A DNA stretch of 64,000 nt from Alteribacillus persepolensis (GCF_900099605.1 NZ_FNDK01000017.1:1-64000), one strand, 5' to 3'. Counted from the stretch's first letter, positions 15,550 to 24,792 are shown. The notes: generated by a model from the sequence alone, not told the origin. Numbers and translations: made by a program.

Positions 15550-16170
15550 TCAGCTGCTCTGTTGATATGCTTTTAATTTTTTTAAATAGGAAATCGTAGG
15601 AGAAGCCACTGGAATCGATCCCCTTCTTTCCAAAGAGATAGCTTCCTCTGGTGTCAGCCAGCAGGCGTCTGCCACTTCTTGTTCGAGCGGATCAGGCTTT
15701 TCTTTTACAGGGAGTTTCGCTATAAAATAACGCGTATCAAAACGATAAGGACGATAAGGTGGTGTAATACGCTGCCCCACATACATAAGCTGGCGGCAGT
15801 CTAAATATAAATTCTCCTGCTGCAATAGCTGCAAAAACGTGATGTGCTTTTCTAGCAGCTGGCGGCGGTATGTTGTTTTCTTTTCAGCTGACAACGGCAG
15901 CACGCCATTATTTTGATGACGACATAATAATACACCTGTTTCTTCAAACAGCTCTCTTGCTGCTGCTATATAAAAGGTTCGATCAATGGTATGATTAGAA
16001 AACATCATATAGGTGTCTTCCATAAAGGAATCCCCCTTTTCCACCGACCCACCCGGAAACACATAAAACCCTGCTAACACTTTCATGGTGGCAGGCCTTT
16101 TCGTCAAATATACTTCCCCTTTATCATTTAACAACATCACCGTTGAAGCTGGCTTTGGTATAACAGGCAC
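15550..16170 (-). CDS. Nudix hydrolase (NUDT19-like)
   Basis: A 206-residue Nudix protein. After STVMLLNDKGEVYLTKRP it has FYVFPGGSVEKGD, then an insertion before ARELFEETGVLL; the split Nudix box with an insert is characteristic of the NUDT19-like subgroup, whose studied members are CoA or acyl-CoA diphosphatases. The Glu-rich REXXEE core is intact, so it should be active. The start at 16170 follows AAAAGGAGG at about 9 bases. It is monocistronic. Substrate is inferred only from subgroup resemblance. Confidence 0.8.
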   Translation of the reverse strand: MPVIPKPASTVMLLNDKGEVYLTKRPATMKVLAGFYVFPGGSVEKGDSFMEDTYMMFSNHTIDRTFYIAAARELFEETGVLLCRHQNNGVLPLSAEKKTTYRRQLLEKHITFLQLLQQENLYLDCRQLMYVGQRITPPYRPYRFDTRYFIAKLPVKEKPDPLEQEVADACWLTPEEAISLERRGSIPVASPTISYLKKLKAYQQSS

Positions 16171-16330
16171 TGTCGTCCTCCTTTTCTAACTAGTACATAT
16201 GTTTTAATTTTAGTCTACTTCACTTTCGTGCTTATTGGCCCCATATCCTGCTACACTTTTATTACAATTTTTTGGACATTTATTGATGATTTTACCACAG
16301 GGACTTAAAACCGCTGAACTGCCTTGCTAG

Positions 16331-16362
16331 AAAAAATCCCGGGTGCTCGTCCCGGGATGGCG
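16331..16362 (-). terminator. Terminator after the XRE regulator gene
   Basis: Minus strand: stem ATCCCGGG / CCCGGGAT with a 7-base loop, followed by TTTTTT. It lies ~150 bases beyond the stop codon. Confidence 0.8.
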
Positions 16363-16511
16363 CTTTCTTTAACGATATTCACTTTGCCCTTAAATAATAC
16401 GAAGAAAAGCAGCTTGCTGCCCATCTGCTCTATAATGCTTGCATCCGTCCCGCTGCTTCTCATTACAAACAGCAGATATGTAAATAACACAGCTTCGACT
16501 TCTTATGTGCT

Positions 16512-16859
16512 TTAGTGCTGTTCTTGTTTCACCACTCGTTTTGCTTTAATAAATGCAATCAGATCAACCAATTCTTCTTGGTTTAATTCCTTTTCATCTA
16601 CCCGCAGCTGATAATATTCCAGAGTGTGTGAATTGTCTAAATCGATTGATTTGTCGGTTTCTTCTTTACGGACTAAATAGTCTATACTCACTTGAAAATA
16701 ATCCGCCAATTTCATAAGATGACTAATACTTGGTTCTTTTTTGCCTAATTCATAGCTCCATATAATACTTTTCGTAAAATTCACATCTTTCGCTAATTCT
16801 TCCGACGTTAATCCGTGCTGTTCCCGTAATTCTTTCAAACTAGTACTAATAGCAGTCAA
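16512..16859 (-). CDS. XRE-family helix-turn-helix regulator
   Basis: A ~115-residue protein with an N-terminal HTH_3 domain (LKELREQHGLTSEELAKDV, then IIWSYELGKKEPSISHLMKLADYF, residues about 8-63). A charged C-terminal part includes a helix (LNQEELVDLIAFIKAKR) that may dimerise, as in SinR or Xre repressors. TTG at 16859 is chosen because AAAGGAGTG lies 7 bases upstream; the GTG at 16868 lies inside that site. It may be a relic of a mobile region, since a DUF262 gene and an IS fragment follow, but no phage genes are present. Confidence 0.8.
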   Translation of the reverse strand: MTAISTSLKELREQHGLTSEELAKDVNFTKSIIWSYELGKKEPSISHLMKLADYFQVSIDYLVRKEETDKSIDLDNSHTLEYYQLRVDEKELNQEELVDLIAFIKAKRVVKQEQH

Positions 16860-16868
16860 AAGAATCAC

Positions 16869-17240
16869 TCCTTTACTGAATAAATATATTCTATACTATC
16901 ACATATTGTCGAACTTTTTGTAGAATTGTGTCTTATTTTCTATATGTCGTATTCCCGCAAAACAGAAATTTGTAACAACATTTTTTCTTTCAACCACCCA
17001 GCCGCTTCGATTATCCCCCTATTTTCCGATGGAAACATTAGTGCGCTGTACGTAACAGCGGAATGTGAAGGGCCTTGCTGTTTTATTATTGCAACTTACT
17101 TATCAATGTGCACCGTATCGAATTTCCTGCATTACTATACCAGTTAGACGAACGATTATCGGCACGCCTTTTGATATAACACCATCAGACAAACAAGCGC
17201 CACTACATTCCATTGCGAACAACCTTTCACTTTCATTGAT
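16869..17240. other. Intergenic stretch, no gene recognised
   Basis: About 370 AT-rich bases upstream of the XRE gene. It must hold that gene's promoter. No convincing reading frame, RNA or repeat was seen. Confidence 0.35.
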
Positions 17241-17242
17241 AT

Positions 17243-17292
17243 AAAAAAACGCAGACGCCTTGCAGAAAAACAAGGCGTCTGGCTGTTGTTTA
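17243..17292 (-). terminator. Terminator downstream of the DUF262 gene
   Basis: Stem CAGACGCCTTG / CAAGGCGTCTG with an 8-base loop, followed on the minus strand by GCGTTTTTTT. It lies ~200 bases past the DUF262 stop, beyond an inserted palindromic repeat. Confidence 0.85.
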
Positions 17293-17348
17293 TATTAAAA
17301 ATGGATTTAACTGATAAGCTGAGTTAGCTTTATTTTTAATGAACATCC

Positions 17349-17464
17349 GCTGAAATACATATAAACTTCTGCAAGAAAAGCAGCAGGTGAATGTTTATCG
17401 GAGGTGATGTTCCTCCAATAGGCTGAAACGTTTCCCCAGGCAGACGACATGTATTTCAGCTCTG
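17349..17464 (-). repeat. Dispersed palindromic repeat, degenerate copy
   Basis: Ends are inverted: GCTGAAATACAT at 17350-17361 and ATGTATTTCAGC near 17451-17462. In reverse orientation its interior aligns with 52381-52504: CTTCTGCAAGAAAAGCAGCAGG against CTTCTTCGGGAAAAGCGGCAGG in part, and a later GGCTGAA. It lies just past the DUF262 gene, between stop codon and terminator. Confidence 0.55.
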
Positions 17465-17491
17465 AAAATTTTTTAAACAGCCTAGAGTTAA

Positions 17492-19114
17492 CTACGCCTC
17501 TATAATTCGTTTTTGTATTTCTTTTATCACACATTCCGTACGGTTCTGGATAAACGTTTCAAAATCGTTTTCAAAAATGCCGTCATGGTGAAGGTCAATT
17601 AAATGGGAGGTCATCGTTTTTTCTAATTGACTATTTTCTCTTTTGAATTTCGTCATATAATCAGCGGGAGCTTGACGGCCAATCCGGGATTTATTTAAAA
17701 AGTCATCGACTAATGTAATGTTAAACACATTATCATAGCGCGATTCATCGACTTTGCCTTTCATAAAGCTTTTCGGGAAAAAATGATGATAGTTTTTGCT
17801 TGTCGCGATTTTTAACCAGTCATTATCTAATGTTACAAGTGAATTGTCATCAAACGCACGCGGCTGAAACGAACTATACAGGCAAAGAATAGCTTTGACA
17901 AACCCTCGGTTAGCATTAAAGCGGCCCTTTGCAATCATCTCCTCCACGGTTAACTCACCAAGCGGCTCATATTCTTTATAATTTGGCTGCTTGTCCTCAT
18001 AAATTTCTCTGATGCGCTTTACATCTTGACTGATTTTTGCAGCCGATGCACTCGAGTACCTGCCAGTCAGTGATACTCTCCAAAAGAAATCCTCTAAATA
18101 CTTGCTTTGTGTTTCTGTTGGCTTTGGCTCATGGTGAAGATAAAAGAAATACGCATATGCAATTAATATGGCAGAAGTCGGAAGGAGATTAGATACTCGA
18201 ACGTTATTTTTACGCTTCAAATAATCAATAGCAAGCTCCAGTGCATCAACAGCTTCATACCAAGCATCAATAAAAGCATCTCGTTCCAGTGATAAAATCG
18301 TGCGTCCTAAGCTGTTTTCTTTCAAAATAACAGCCGTTAACTGAAGAATAGTCCGCAGCTTTACCGTTCCATACCCGACCGCATCCAAACGTGCAGATAC
18401 TTTATCAAATTGCTCAAATAAATCAAAATTCCGCTCGGCATTATATGTTCTAGCACGCATAATTTCTTCAATGCTAAGCGATTTTCCCGAGTTATTGATA
18501 CGCGTAAATACATCCGTAGCTGTGTAGAGAGGGACATGGGAAATAATAATGATAGAAAATGGATACTGCATGATTTTTTCTTTGTACGTATTTAACTTTT
18601 GAAACACATCATCCGGGCAAGAACGCAGAAACTGCGCATTCGCATTGCTGTCCATTAACCCTCTTATAGAAATATATTCATACTCACCTAAACCTTCTAC
18701 ATCCGTGACAACAATATCTTCGGTTTCTGCATCGGCGGTAAAATCAATATAAAGCTGGGAAAAATCTTGAATCTGACTGCCTTTTTTCACCTTTTCTCCT
18801 TTTAAACTCGCATAAAAACTCGTGATACGCTGCTGTCCATCTAATACATAGTTCGTCTTCCCCTTGTTATCAGCCGGTAAATCGATGCCGCCAATATTGC
18901 GGATGGACCCTAAATAATCCTCTGTTTCCCAAAATACAAATCCGCCAATGGGGTATCCTTTGATAATCGAATCTAGCAAACTTGCTGCTTCATTCACTGT
19001 CCATACATACTCGCGCTGAAACAAAGGCAATTTAATATAGCCGCTGTCAATATCATTTATAATCTGCTGATACGAGTAACTCTCATTTCGCAAGCTGGAT
19101 GTTACCGTTTGCAT
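17492..19114 (-). CDS. DUF262/HNH protein (GmrSD-like, probable defence nuclease)
   Basis: A 540-residue protein. The N-terminal DUF262 (ParB-like) domain shows LPLFQREYVW at residues 29-38 and the hallmark DGQQR at 92-96. The C-terminal part has NYHHFFPKS (His443, His444), then NVFNITLVDDFLNKSRIG and a late PADY, the layout of the HNH-type DUF1524 domain. This two-domain plan matches GmrSD/BrxU type IV restriction enzymes, which use DUF262 to hydrolyse nucleotides and HNH to cut modified phage DNA. It stands alone, without methylase or BREX genes. ATG at 19114 follows GGGGGATAAC. A decayed IS lies upstream and a palindromic repeat downstream, fitting an acquired island. Confidence 0.8.
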   Translation of the reverse strand: MQTVTSSLRNESYSYQQIINDIDSGYIKLPLFQREYVWTVNEAASLLDSIIKGYPIGGFVFWETEDYLGSIRNIGGIDLPADNKGKTNYVLDGQQRITSFYASLKGEKVKKGSQIQDFSQLYIDFTADAETEDIVVTDVEGLGEYEYISIRGLMDSNANAQFLRSCPDDVFQKLNTYKEKIMQYPFSIIIISHVPLYTATDVFTRINNSGKSLSIEEIMRARTYNAERNFDLFEQFDKVSARLDAVGYGTVKLRTILQLTAVILKENSLGRTILSLERDAFIDAWYEAVDALELAIDYLKRKNNVRVSNLLPTSAILIAYAYFFYLHHEPKPTETQSKYLEDFFWRVSLTGRYSSASAAKISQDVKRIREIYEDKQPNYKEYEPLGELTVEEMIAKGRFNANRGFVKAILCLYSSFQPRAFDDNSLVTLDNDWLKIATSKNYHHFFPKSFMKGKVDESRYDNVFNITLVDDFLNKSRIGRQAPADYMTKFKRENSQLEKTMTSHLIDLHHDGIFENDFETFIQNRTECVIKEIQKRIIEA

Positions 19115-19289
19115 GTTATCCCCCTATTCTGTTTACAGCTTACACATTCAAACCTAAAATGGTGCTTTATTCTTTTATTAAGACAGAAAGTTTGATTATA
19201 TATTAGGATAACACCTCAGCTGCAGTGTTAAAATACAAGAAGCACTAGAGTGAAAAACTACCAGTATGTAAATCGTTCATCGTAAACAC

Positions 19290-19432
19290 AAAAAAATCGC
19301 CGCTTTTCGTATAATGAAGGTACCCAAACACTACATGAACGAAAGCAGGCGATTTTTCATGAACAGCCAAAAGGTCATTTCCAAGAGTATACTGCGAACC
19401 AGCTTTATCTTCCCATAGAGTTATCTAATTAG
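19290..19432 (+). pseudogene. IS1182-family left-end relic with transposase N-terminus fragment
   Basis: In the plus strand at 19379-19429 the sequence encodes FQEYTANQLYLPIELSN and then a stop at 19430. This matches the conserved start of IS1182-type transposases (FxxY.xNQ..LP). The only nearby ATG (19359) is in another frame, so even this start is shifted. Upstream, AAAAATCGCC and GGCGATTTTT at 19291-19354 form an inverted pair as seen at such element ends. The rest of the element is gone. Confidence 0.65.
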
Positions 19433-19528
19433 TGGCTTTTGATACCGTCCCTTGTTTCAGTGATTTATTCTTTCCTCATTTCCACATCATATATTTCCCG
19501 GGCAGTTCTCCCTTGAAAACTGTCTTAT

Positions 19529-20386
19529 TTATTGTGTCGCTGCAGCTGGAAAAAGGCGGTTTTTCAGTTGAGTGGAGATGATTTCTAGCAAAATAGCTAC
19601 TACTAAGATGGCATAAGTGATAAACCCTACTTCACGAAGGTCAAAATAAAATCCAGATGCCATAAACAACTCAAATCCAATACCACCGGCACCGGCTGCA
19701 GCTCCCATAGCAACCGCTACCGTAAAGTTAATTTCAAACCGCAAAAATGTCCAGGACAATAAATACGTAAATGTAGAAGGAATGACCGCATGTGTAACAA
19801 TATGCCACCAGCTCGACCCAGTGGCCCGCAATGCTTCAATGATCCCTGGGTCCACTTCTTCAAACGCTTCCGAAAAAGCTTTTACCAAGTAAGCAACCGA
19901 GTGAAACAACATACCAAGAACGGCTGCCTCACTTCCCAGTCCGGCAGCAATCGCAAAAATTAATACCCATAGTACGGTCGGCACTGCACGAATGAAAGCA
20001 ACAATAATGCGAACCGTTTTCGTTAAGCCTTTATTAGACAAGTTCGTTGCCGCCATTAACGCTAAGAACAGAGCTATCACCGCACCAAACACTGTAGATA
20101 AAACTGCCAAGCCCAGTGTCATGCTAACTTGAAACAATGCTTCACCCCAGCCAAAATGGCTGAGCCCAGGCTGTAGAAACATTACGTACAGGTTGTACAT
20201 CGTCTCTTGCACCGCACTTATTAGATGAAGCCCCGAATAATCAAAAATAATAAATGCGATGGCTGTCAATATGATAAACGAAAGAATTGTTCCTTGCATC
20301 ACACGTTCTGCTTTATTTCCTGACTTAATACGAATCCGGCCGTCTCGTTTTCGCTTTATGTATGTGGATTGTGATGCAGCTTCCAT
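19529..20386 (-). CDS. phnE: Phosphonate ABC transporter permease (second PhnE)
   Basis: A 285-residue inner-membrane permease of the PhnE family with about six helices. The EAA-type loop, where the ATPase docks, reads EALRATGSSWWHIVTHAVIPS. Its N-terminus has a ~30-residue basic extension. It overlaps the end of the first PhnE gene (stop and start share TAATG), so the two form a heterodimeric channel for PhnC and PhnD. It is the last gene of the phn operon on this strand. Confidence 0.92.
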   Translation of the reverse strand: MEAASQSTYIKRKRDGRIRIKSGNKAERVMQGTILSFIILTAIAFIIFDYSGLHLISAVQETMYNLYVMFLQPGLSHFGWGEALFQVSMTLGLAVLSTVFGAVIALFLALMAATNLSNKGLTKTVRIIVAFIRAVPTVLWVLIFAIAAGLGSEAAVLGMLFHSVAYLVKAFSEAFEEVDPGIIEALRATGSSWWHIVTHAVIPSTFTYLLSWTFLRFEINFTVAVAMGAAAGAGGIGFELFMASGFYFDLREVGFITYAILVVAILLEIISTQLKNRLFPAAATQ

Positions 20387-21174
20387 TATAAAATCACCTT
20401 CCGTATATAATTCGATGCCATCTCTATAGCAATGACGGTGATAACAATAGTAAAGGTCACGAGTGCTACCGTATTGTAATCCATTGTTTTGTAGTATAAG
20501 TCGAAAATATACCCAATTCCTGTGCCTGTTAAAATCCCAACTAATGTAGCGCTTCGAATATTGGTTTCTATCATAAATAAAATCCAGCTAATCATTTGCG
20601 GCAAACTTTGGGGAATCACTGCTTTGTTCACAATCTGAAAATAAGTGGCTCCAGTCGCGGTTAGTGCTTCAACCGCGCTCCCGCTTACTTCATCGATGGA
20701 CTCAATAAACGCTCTCGTTAAAAAACCTACCGTTCCTACAAATAGTGCCAAGTACCCTGTCATCGAGTTTTGTCCAAATGAAAGCAGCAAAATCAATGCC
20801 CATGCCACTACAGGTATATTTCTGGAAAAGGAAGCAATGAAACGCGCCAGCACACTTAACACGTTACTGACTCTCGTTGTTTTCGATCCCATTAACCCTA
20901 GAAAAATAGACACCGCAGCTGCCGTTGTTGTAGCCGCAATCGACATAAAAATTGTTTCATTTAATTTCTCTAAAATAGACGGCAGCTTCGCAAGCGACTC
21001 TTGCGTAATCAACAGATGAGAAAACATCCATCCTATTGCTTGAGGAATTGCTGTTATGCCCGTTAGCACATTAAATTCTGTTATGGCGATTGACACGTAA
21101 GTTACCACAATAATCACAGCTAACAGTATCGTCGTTTGCCATCGCTTTCTTTTCATTTCTTTTTCACGTTTCAC
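20386..21174 (-). CDS. phnE: Phosphonate ABC transporter permease (first PhnE)
   Basis: A ~262-residue PhnE-type permease. The coupling loop reads EALTATGATYFQIVNKAVIPQSLPQ, clearly paralogous to the second permease. GTG at 21174 is preferred because AAGGAG lies 9 bases upstream; the TTG at 21180 is only 3 bases away. It follows phnC by 13 bases. Together with the second permease it imports phosphonates into the cytoplasm for the C-P lyase encoded upstream. Confidence 0.92.
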   Translation of the reverse strand: MKREKEMKRKRWQTTILLAVIIVVTYVSIAITEFNVLTGITAIPQAIGWMFSHLLITQESLAKLPSILEKLNETIFMSIAATTTAAAVSIFLGLMGSKTTRVSNVLSVLARFIASFSRNIPVVAWALILLLSFGQNSMTGYLALFVGTVGFLTRAFIESIDEVSGSAVEALTATGATYFQIVNKAVIPQSLPQMISWILFMIETNIRSATLVGILTGTGIGYIFDLYYKTMDYNTVALVTFTIVITVIAIEMASNYIRKVIL

Positions 21175-21187
21175 ATTCAATTACTCC

Positions 21188-21952
21188 TTATCCTGTAATG
21201 AGCTCTCGTGTCTCTGTTCCATAAATGTGATGAATGCGATCATCAGTAAGCCATGGCGTTGGACCATCAAAAACAATTTCACCGGCTTTTAAACCAATAA
21301 TTCTATCTGAATACGTCTGAGCCACTTCAACTTGATGCAAATTTACGATACACGTAATATTTAATTCGGAAACAATTGATTGTAAGTGATCCATGATAAT
21401 TTTGGACGTATTTGGGTCAAGAGAAGCAATTGGTTCATCACAAAGCACCAGCTTCGGATCTTGAATCAGTGCCCGAGCAATTCCCACACGCTGCTGCTGC
21501 CCGCCGCTTAATTGATCGCAGCGCTTGTATGCGTGTTCGCCAATGCCAAGCTTGTCCAAGAGATAAAATGCACGTTCTTTTTCGTCTTCAGTAAACCTGC
21601 CGAGTATGCCTTGAATCGTTGTTTTATATCCAAAACGGCCATGCAGTACGTTCTCAATGACAGACAAACGCGGAACAAGGTTATAGTGCTGAAAAATCAT
21701 ACCGATATCCGTTCTCAACTGACGCAGCTCTTTTTTCTTCAGGCTTCCTACATCATTGTTATCAAAAATGACATGTCCTTCGTTAATTTCCACCATTCTA
21801 TTAATACTACGCAAAAGCGTTGATTTCCCAGCGCCGGACGGACCGATAATGGAAACAAACTCGCCAGCCTCTACATCAAAGCTGATATCTTTCAATACTT
21901 TTGTTTCTAAATCATATGATTTTCCAAGTCTTTTCACTTGCAACAGTGACAT
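21188..21952 (-). CDS. phnC: Phosphonate ABC transporter ATP-binding protein PhnC
   Basis: A 254-residue ABC ATPase with Walker A GPSGAGKST, Q-loop FQHYNLVPRLSVIENVLHGR (PhnC-specific after the Q), signature LSGGQQQRVGIARAL and Walker B LVLCDEP. PhnC-type proteins drive phosphonate or phosphite uptake. AAAGGAGAG lies 8 bases before the ATG. It sits between phnD and the two permease genes in the usual D-C-E-E order. Confidence 0.94.
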   Translation of the reverse strand: MSLLQVKRLGKSYDLETKVLKDISFDVEAGEFVSIIGPSGAGKSTLLRSINRMVEINEGHVIFDNNDVGSLKKKELRQLRTDIGMIFQHYNLVPRLSVIENVLHGRFGYKTTIQGILGRFTEDEKERAFYLLDKLGIGEHAYKRCDQLSGGQQQRVGIARALIQDPKLVLCDEPIASLDPNTSKIIMDHLQSIVSELNITCIVNLHQVEVAQTYSDRIIGLKAGEIVFDGPTPWLTDDRIHHIYGTETRELITG

Positions 21953-22026
21953 GGCATTTACTCTCCTTTATACATATAGTTTGGCAGGAGAGTATGCACA
22001 ATGGAACGTGCATACTCTTTTTCCTC

Positions 22027-23058
22027 TTATTCGGAAAGTTCACGAATAGGATCAAACCATGAATCTTCTACCGACACAAAACGTTCTTGATCAGACTTTG
22101 TAAAGAGAGCTGACTCCTCCGAGTCTTCAGGCACAAAAATGTTTTCATTATTGGCGACTTCATCAGATGTAAACATGTCATGAACCGCATTGAATTCTTC
22201 CTCTGTCATTGTATTCGTGTTCGCAACAATCGGAGCGTTCAGCACAGGAGTAACACTCATAAGTACAAATTCACTGCCTGTCACTGTATTAAATGGTTCC
22301 GCGGCATCATCCTTGACTCTATACGTCGAGCCGGCCGTATTTTCTTCTCCTTCAGCTACCTCTACGTAGTTGTCTACACATGTGTCACAAAAGGCAGCCA
22401 CCTCAGCACTGTCATTTAACAAGTTTACTGCAGATCCTTGATGGGAATTTCCAAACAGCACTTGAGAAAACAGCGGTCCGCTCTCCATCAAATCTTCCTC
22501 TGTTAAATCAGCATATTCATCTTTTTCAGTGAAGTGTTCAATAATGGTAGATGATGGAACCTTAAATCCAGAAGTTGAACTAGTCGATACAAAAGAAAAC
22601 GATGTATCAGCAATCGCATCAAGTGAGAATTCGCCGTCGGCTTGGTAATTCTTTTGATCCTCTTGATTGACAGCCAGCCAGCTGTGATACATCGCGTCAT
22701 CTAATGTTCCCGATGAACCGCTTGGCACAACCATTGGCTGAATGGCATCATTTTGGGCGTTGGCTTCTACATACCCTTGCGCTCCTAGATAAGCCATATC
22801 CGCGTTTTCATTGACTAATGTTTCAATCGCAATCGCATAGTCCGTTGTTAAGTGATGCTCCACATCTTTTCCCGTTGCTTCTTCAATAGCATTTCCAATT
22901 GCTTCACGTGAGGATTTTAAGTCTTCTCCGGATTCATTGGGATACCAAACCACGTCGATGACGCCATCTGAATTTCCGTCAGCCGTACTGCCTGCCGAAC
23001 ACGCAGCTAAAAATGCCGTACATGCTGCCGCCAATAATGATAAAGTAATTTTTCTCAT
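22027..23058 (-). CDS. phnD: Phosphonate-binding lipoprotein PhnD
   Basis: A 343-residue periplasmic-type binding protein, anchored as a lipoprotein: signal MRKITLSLLAAACTAFLAAC with the lipid Cys near residue 20. Family marks include VWYPNESGED, the helix EATGKDVEHHLTTDYAIAIE, ADMAYLGAQGYVEA, SGFKVPSSTIIEHF and FGNSHQGSAVNLL. It binds phosphonates at the cell surface. A ~200-base gap with a Pho-box-like repeat separates it from the PHP gene, so it may have its own promoter. Its very acidic composition suits a salty medium. Confidence 0.93.
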   Translation of the reverse strand: MRKITLSLLAAACTAFLAACSAGSTADGNSDGVIDVVWYPNESGEDLKSSREAIGNAIEEATGKDVEHHLTTDYAIAIETLVNENADMAYLGAQGYVEANAQNDAIQPMVVPSGSSGTLDDAMYHSWLAVNQEDQKNYQADGEFSLDAIADTSFSFVSTSSTSGFKVPSSTIIEHFTEKDEYADLTEEDLMESGPLFSQVLFGNSHQGSAVNLLNDSAEVAAFCDTCVDNYVEVAEGEENTAGSTYRVKDDAAEPFNTVTGSEFVLMSVTPVLNAPIVANTNTMTEEEFNAVHDMFTSDEVANNENIFVPEDSEESALFTKSDQERFVSVEDSWFDPIRELSE

Positions 23059-23196
23059 TCTGTTTCTCCTCTCCTATTAACCTCTCTTATTAGACTTTCA
23101 TCAGATGACTAGCATTCCGATATTAAACCTCTCCTCCTTCCCGTCATTTTATTACCTGATTCTATTGAACCAGAAACGATAAAAAAGTCACGACAA

Positions 23197-23213
23197 TTTA
23201 CATTATTTTTACT
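23197..23213. promoter_or_regulatory. Pho-box-like direct repeat upstream of phnD
   Basis: TTTACA at 23197-23202 and TTTACT at 23208-23213, exactly 11 bases apart, matching the PhoP box pitch. As at the alkaline phosphatase gene, the hexamers lie on the strand opposite the gene. A nearby CTTAAG and TGTTTAC echo the phnG leader. Confidence 0.45.
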
Positions 23214-23258
23214 TTTCTTAAGACTGTTTACTAACAATAAACAAAAGTAATAGAAGCT

Positions 23259-24077
23259 TTACTCCTGATTCATATACACTGGAAAAGAATATGGACTCCA
23301 CACACTCCCTACGTCCACTGCTTCTCCAAAGGAACCATGAAAATCTGTTCCTCCCGTCATAATTAAGTGATAATTACTAGCCAGTGCTTTGACTTTTTGG
23401 CGGTCTTCTCGCGTATGGTCGGGGTGGCAGCACTCCACACCTTTTAATCCTGCGTCGACTAATTCCGGAATAATGTCATAAGAATTGAGCTGTCCAGGAT
23501 GTGCGACAACAGCAATCCCGCCATCTGCAGCAATGGCTTTAACAGCATCAAACGCATCCATATATTCTATATCTCCCGCCGCTGCACCACCGCCTTTAAA
23601 CAATGATTGATACAACCGCTTATATTCTGGTGATGTGTAATCAGCTTGTGTAATCTGCTTCATAATATGCTGTTTATAAATAGCAGCGCTTGGCTTTGCC
23701 GATTCTATAACCGCTGTTTTATCCAGCTCATAACCGGCTGACTGAATCTGTTCGATTTGCCAGAGAGAATGGGCGTGCCTGCGTGCACGAACCGGCTCAC
23801 AAACCTCTTTAATATGTTTTGCCTCCACGTGATAGTTATAGCCAAGCACATGGACTTTACGATCTCGTTTAAAATCATACGCAGACATTTCAATCCCTGG
23901 AATAATCTCGATGCCGTATCTTTTGTGTAAAGATGAAAGAACCTCACCGTCTGCCGGAGTATCGTGATCAACAAAGCTCAGCTGGGATACACCATTCTGT
24001 TTGGCGCGGCGAATAACTTGTTCCATTGACTCTGCCCCATCCGAATAGTGACTATGAACATGCAAATCAGCTTTCAT
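23259..24077 (-). CDS. PHP-domain phosphoribosyl 1,2-cyclic phosphate diphosphodiesterase
   Basis: A 272-residue PHP phosphoesterase with the metal motifs DLHVHSHYSDG at the start, FVDHDTPADG, VAHPGQLNSYD, CCHPDH and GGTDFHG. Studied C-P-lyase-linked PHP enzymes (Eggerthella lenta type, EC 3.1.4.57) open 5-phosphoribosyl 1,2-cyclic phosphate and then remove the 2-phosphate, giving ribose 5-phosphate. Here the gene overlaps phnL inside the phn operon, and neither phnP nor phnN is present, which fits that route. ATG at 24077 is preferred over GTG at 24086, since the shorter form starts at MKADLHVH. Confidence 0.85.
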   Translation of the reverse strand: MKADLHVHSHYSDGAESMEQVIRRAKQNGVSQLSFVDHDTPADGEVLSSLHKRYGIEIIPGIEMSAYDFKRDRKVHVLGYNYHVEAKHIKEVCEPVRARRHAHSLWQIEQIQSAGYELDKTAVIESAKPSAAIYKQHIMKQITQADYTSPEYKRLYQSLFKGGGAAAGDIEYMDAFDAVKAIAADGGIAVVAHPGQLNSYDIIPELVDAGLKGVECCHPDHTREDRQKVKALASNYHLIMTGGTDFHGSFGEAVDVGSVWSPYSFPVYMNQE

Positions 24078-24792
24078 AACCGACACCAGCCTGAGCTTTT
24101 TTCGCTAATTCCTGCGTCTGCATGTAAAACACGCTGTCGCATAATTCTTCCATAAATTCAATATCGTGAAAAATCCCCACCAGCGTTGTTCCGCTTGCTT
24201 TTAATGCTTGAATAACCTCACGCACTTTTTCTTTGGAATGCTGGTCCAAACTTGCGGTTGGTTCATCAAGCAACAGCAAACGCGGCTTTTTAACCGTTGC
24301 CATTGCAATATTTAGGCGCAGTTTCTCCCCTCCAGAAAACGTATTCGGATATGCATCCCACAGTTTGGGATCTAATTCAAAATGCTCTAACGCTTTTTCT
24401 GCTTTAAGACATGCAGTTTCATGGGGCTCATCCATTTCAAGCAGCGCTTTTTCTACTAATTCTCTCGTTGTTGTCCGCGGCATAACATTTAAAAACTGTG
24501 ACACATAACCAATTTCATATTTGCGCAAATACAGCACTTCTCTCTCTGCAGCCTGTGCTAAGTCAATTAAACCGAAACGCTCGGAATCATAGAGAATGCT
24601 CCCCGTGTCTGGTAAATATGTGCGATAGATGCTTTTGAGAATCGTCGATTTTCCGCTGCCGCTTCTTCCGACAATACCGATAAACTCGCCGGCTTCTAAT
24701 GAAAAATTAATATCTTCTACCGCGGGCATCGTTTTACCTAAATAATGAATGGTAAAACGTTTGCCAAAATCGCTCATTTTTAACAGTGCCAT
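24067..24792 (-). CDS. phnL: C-P lyase subunit PhnL (ABC-type ATPase)
   Basis: A 241-residue ABC protein with Walker A GRSGSGKST, the PhnL-type FLNVMPRTTTRELVEKALLEM after the Q-loop, signature FSGGEKLRLNIAMA and Walker B LLLLDEPTASLD. PhnL works with PhnG-H-I in the first step, transfer of the phosphonate to ribose C1 of a nucleotide, not in transport. ATG at 24792 is chosen for GGGAGGTC upstream. The longer frame would overlap phnM. It overlaps the PHP gene at its 3' end. Confidence 0.93.
   Translation of the reverse strand: MALLKMSDFGKRFTIHYLGKTMPAVEDINFSLEAGEFIGIVGRSGSGKSTILKSIYRTYLPDTGSILYDSERFGLIDLAQAAEREVLYLRKYEIGYVSQFLNVMPRTTTRELVEKALLEMDEPHETACLKAEKALEHFELDPKLWDAYPNTFSGGEKLRLNIAMATVKKPRLLLLDEPTASLDQHSKEKVREVIQALKASGTTLVGIFHDIEFMEELCDSVFYMQTQELAKKAQAGVGYES

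Noticed and set aside
15165-15599. 144-codon plus-strand frame before the Nudix gene
   Set aside because: No recognisable domain and overlaps the terminator and 3' end of the Nudix gene.
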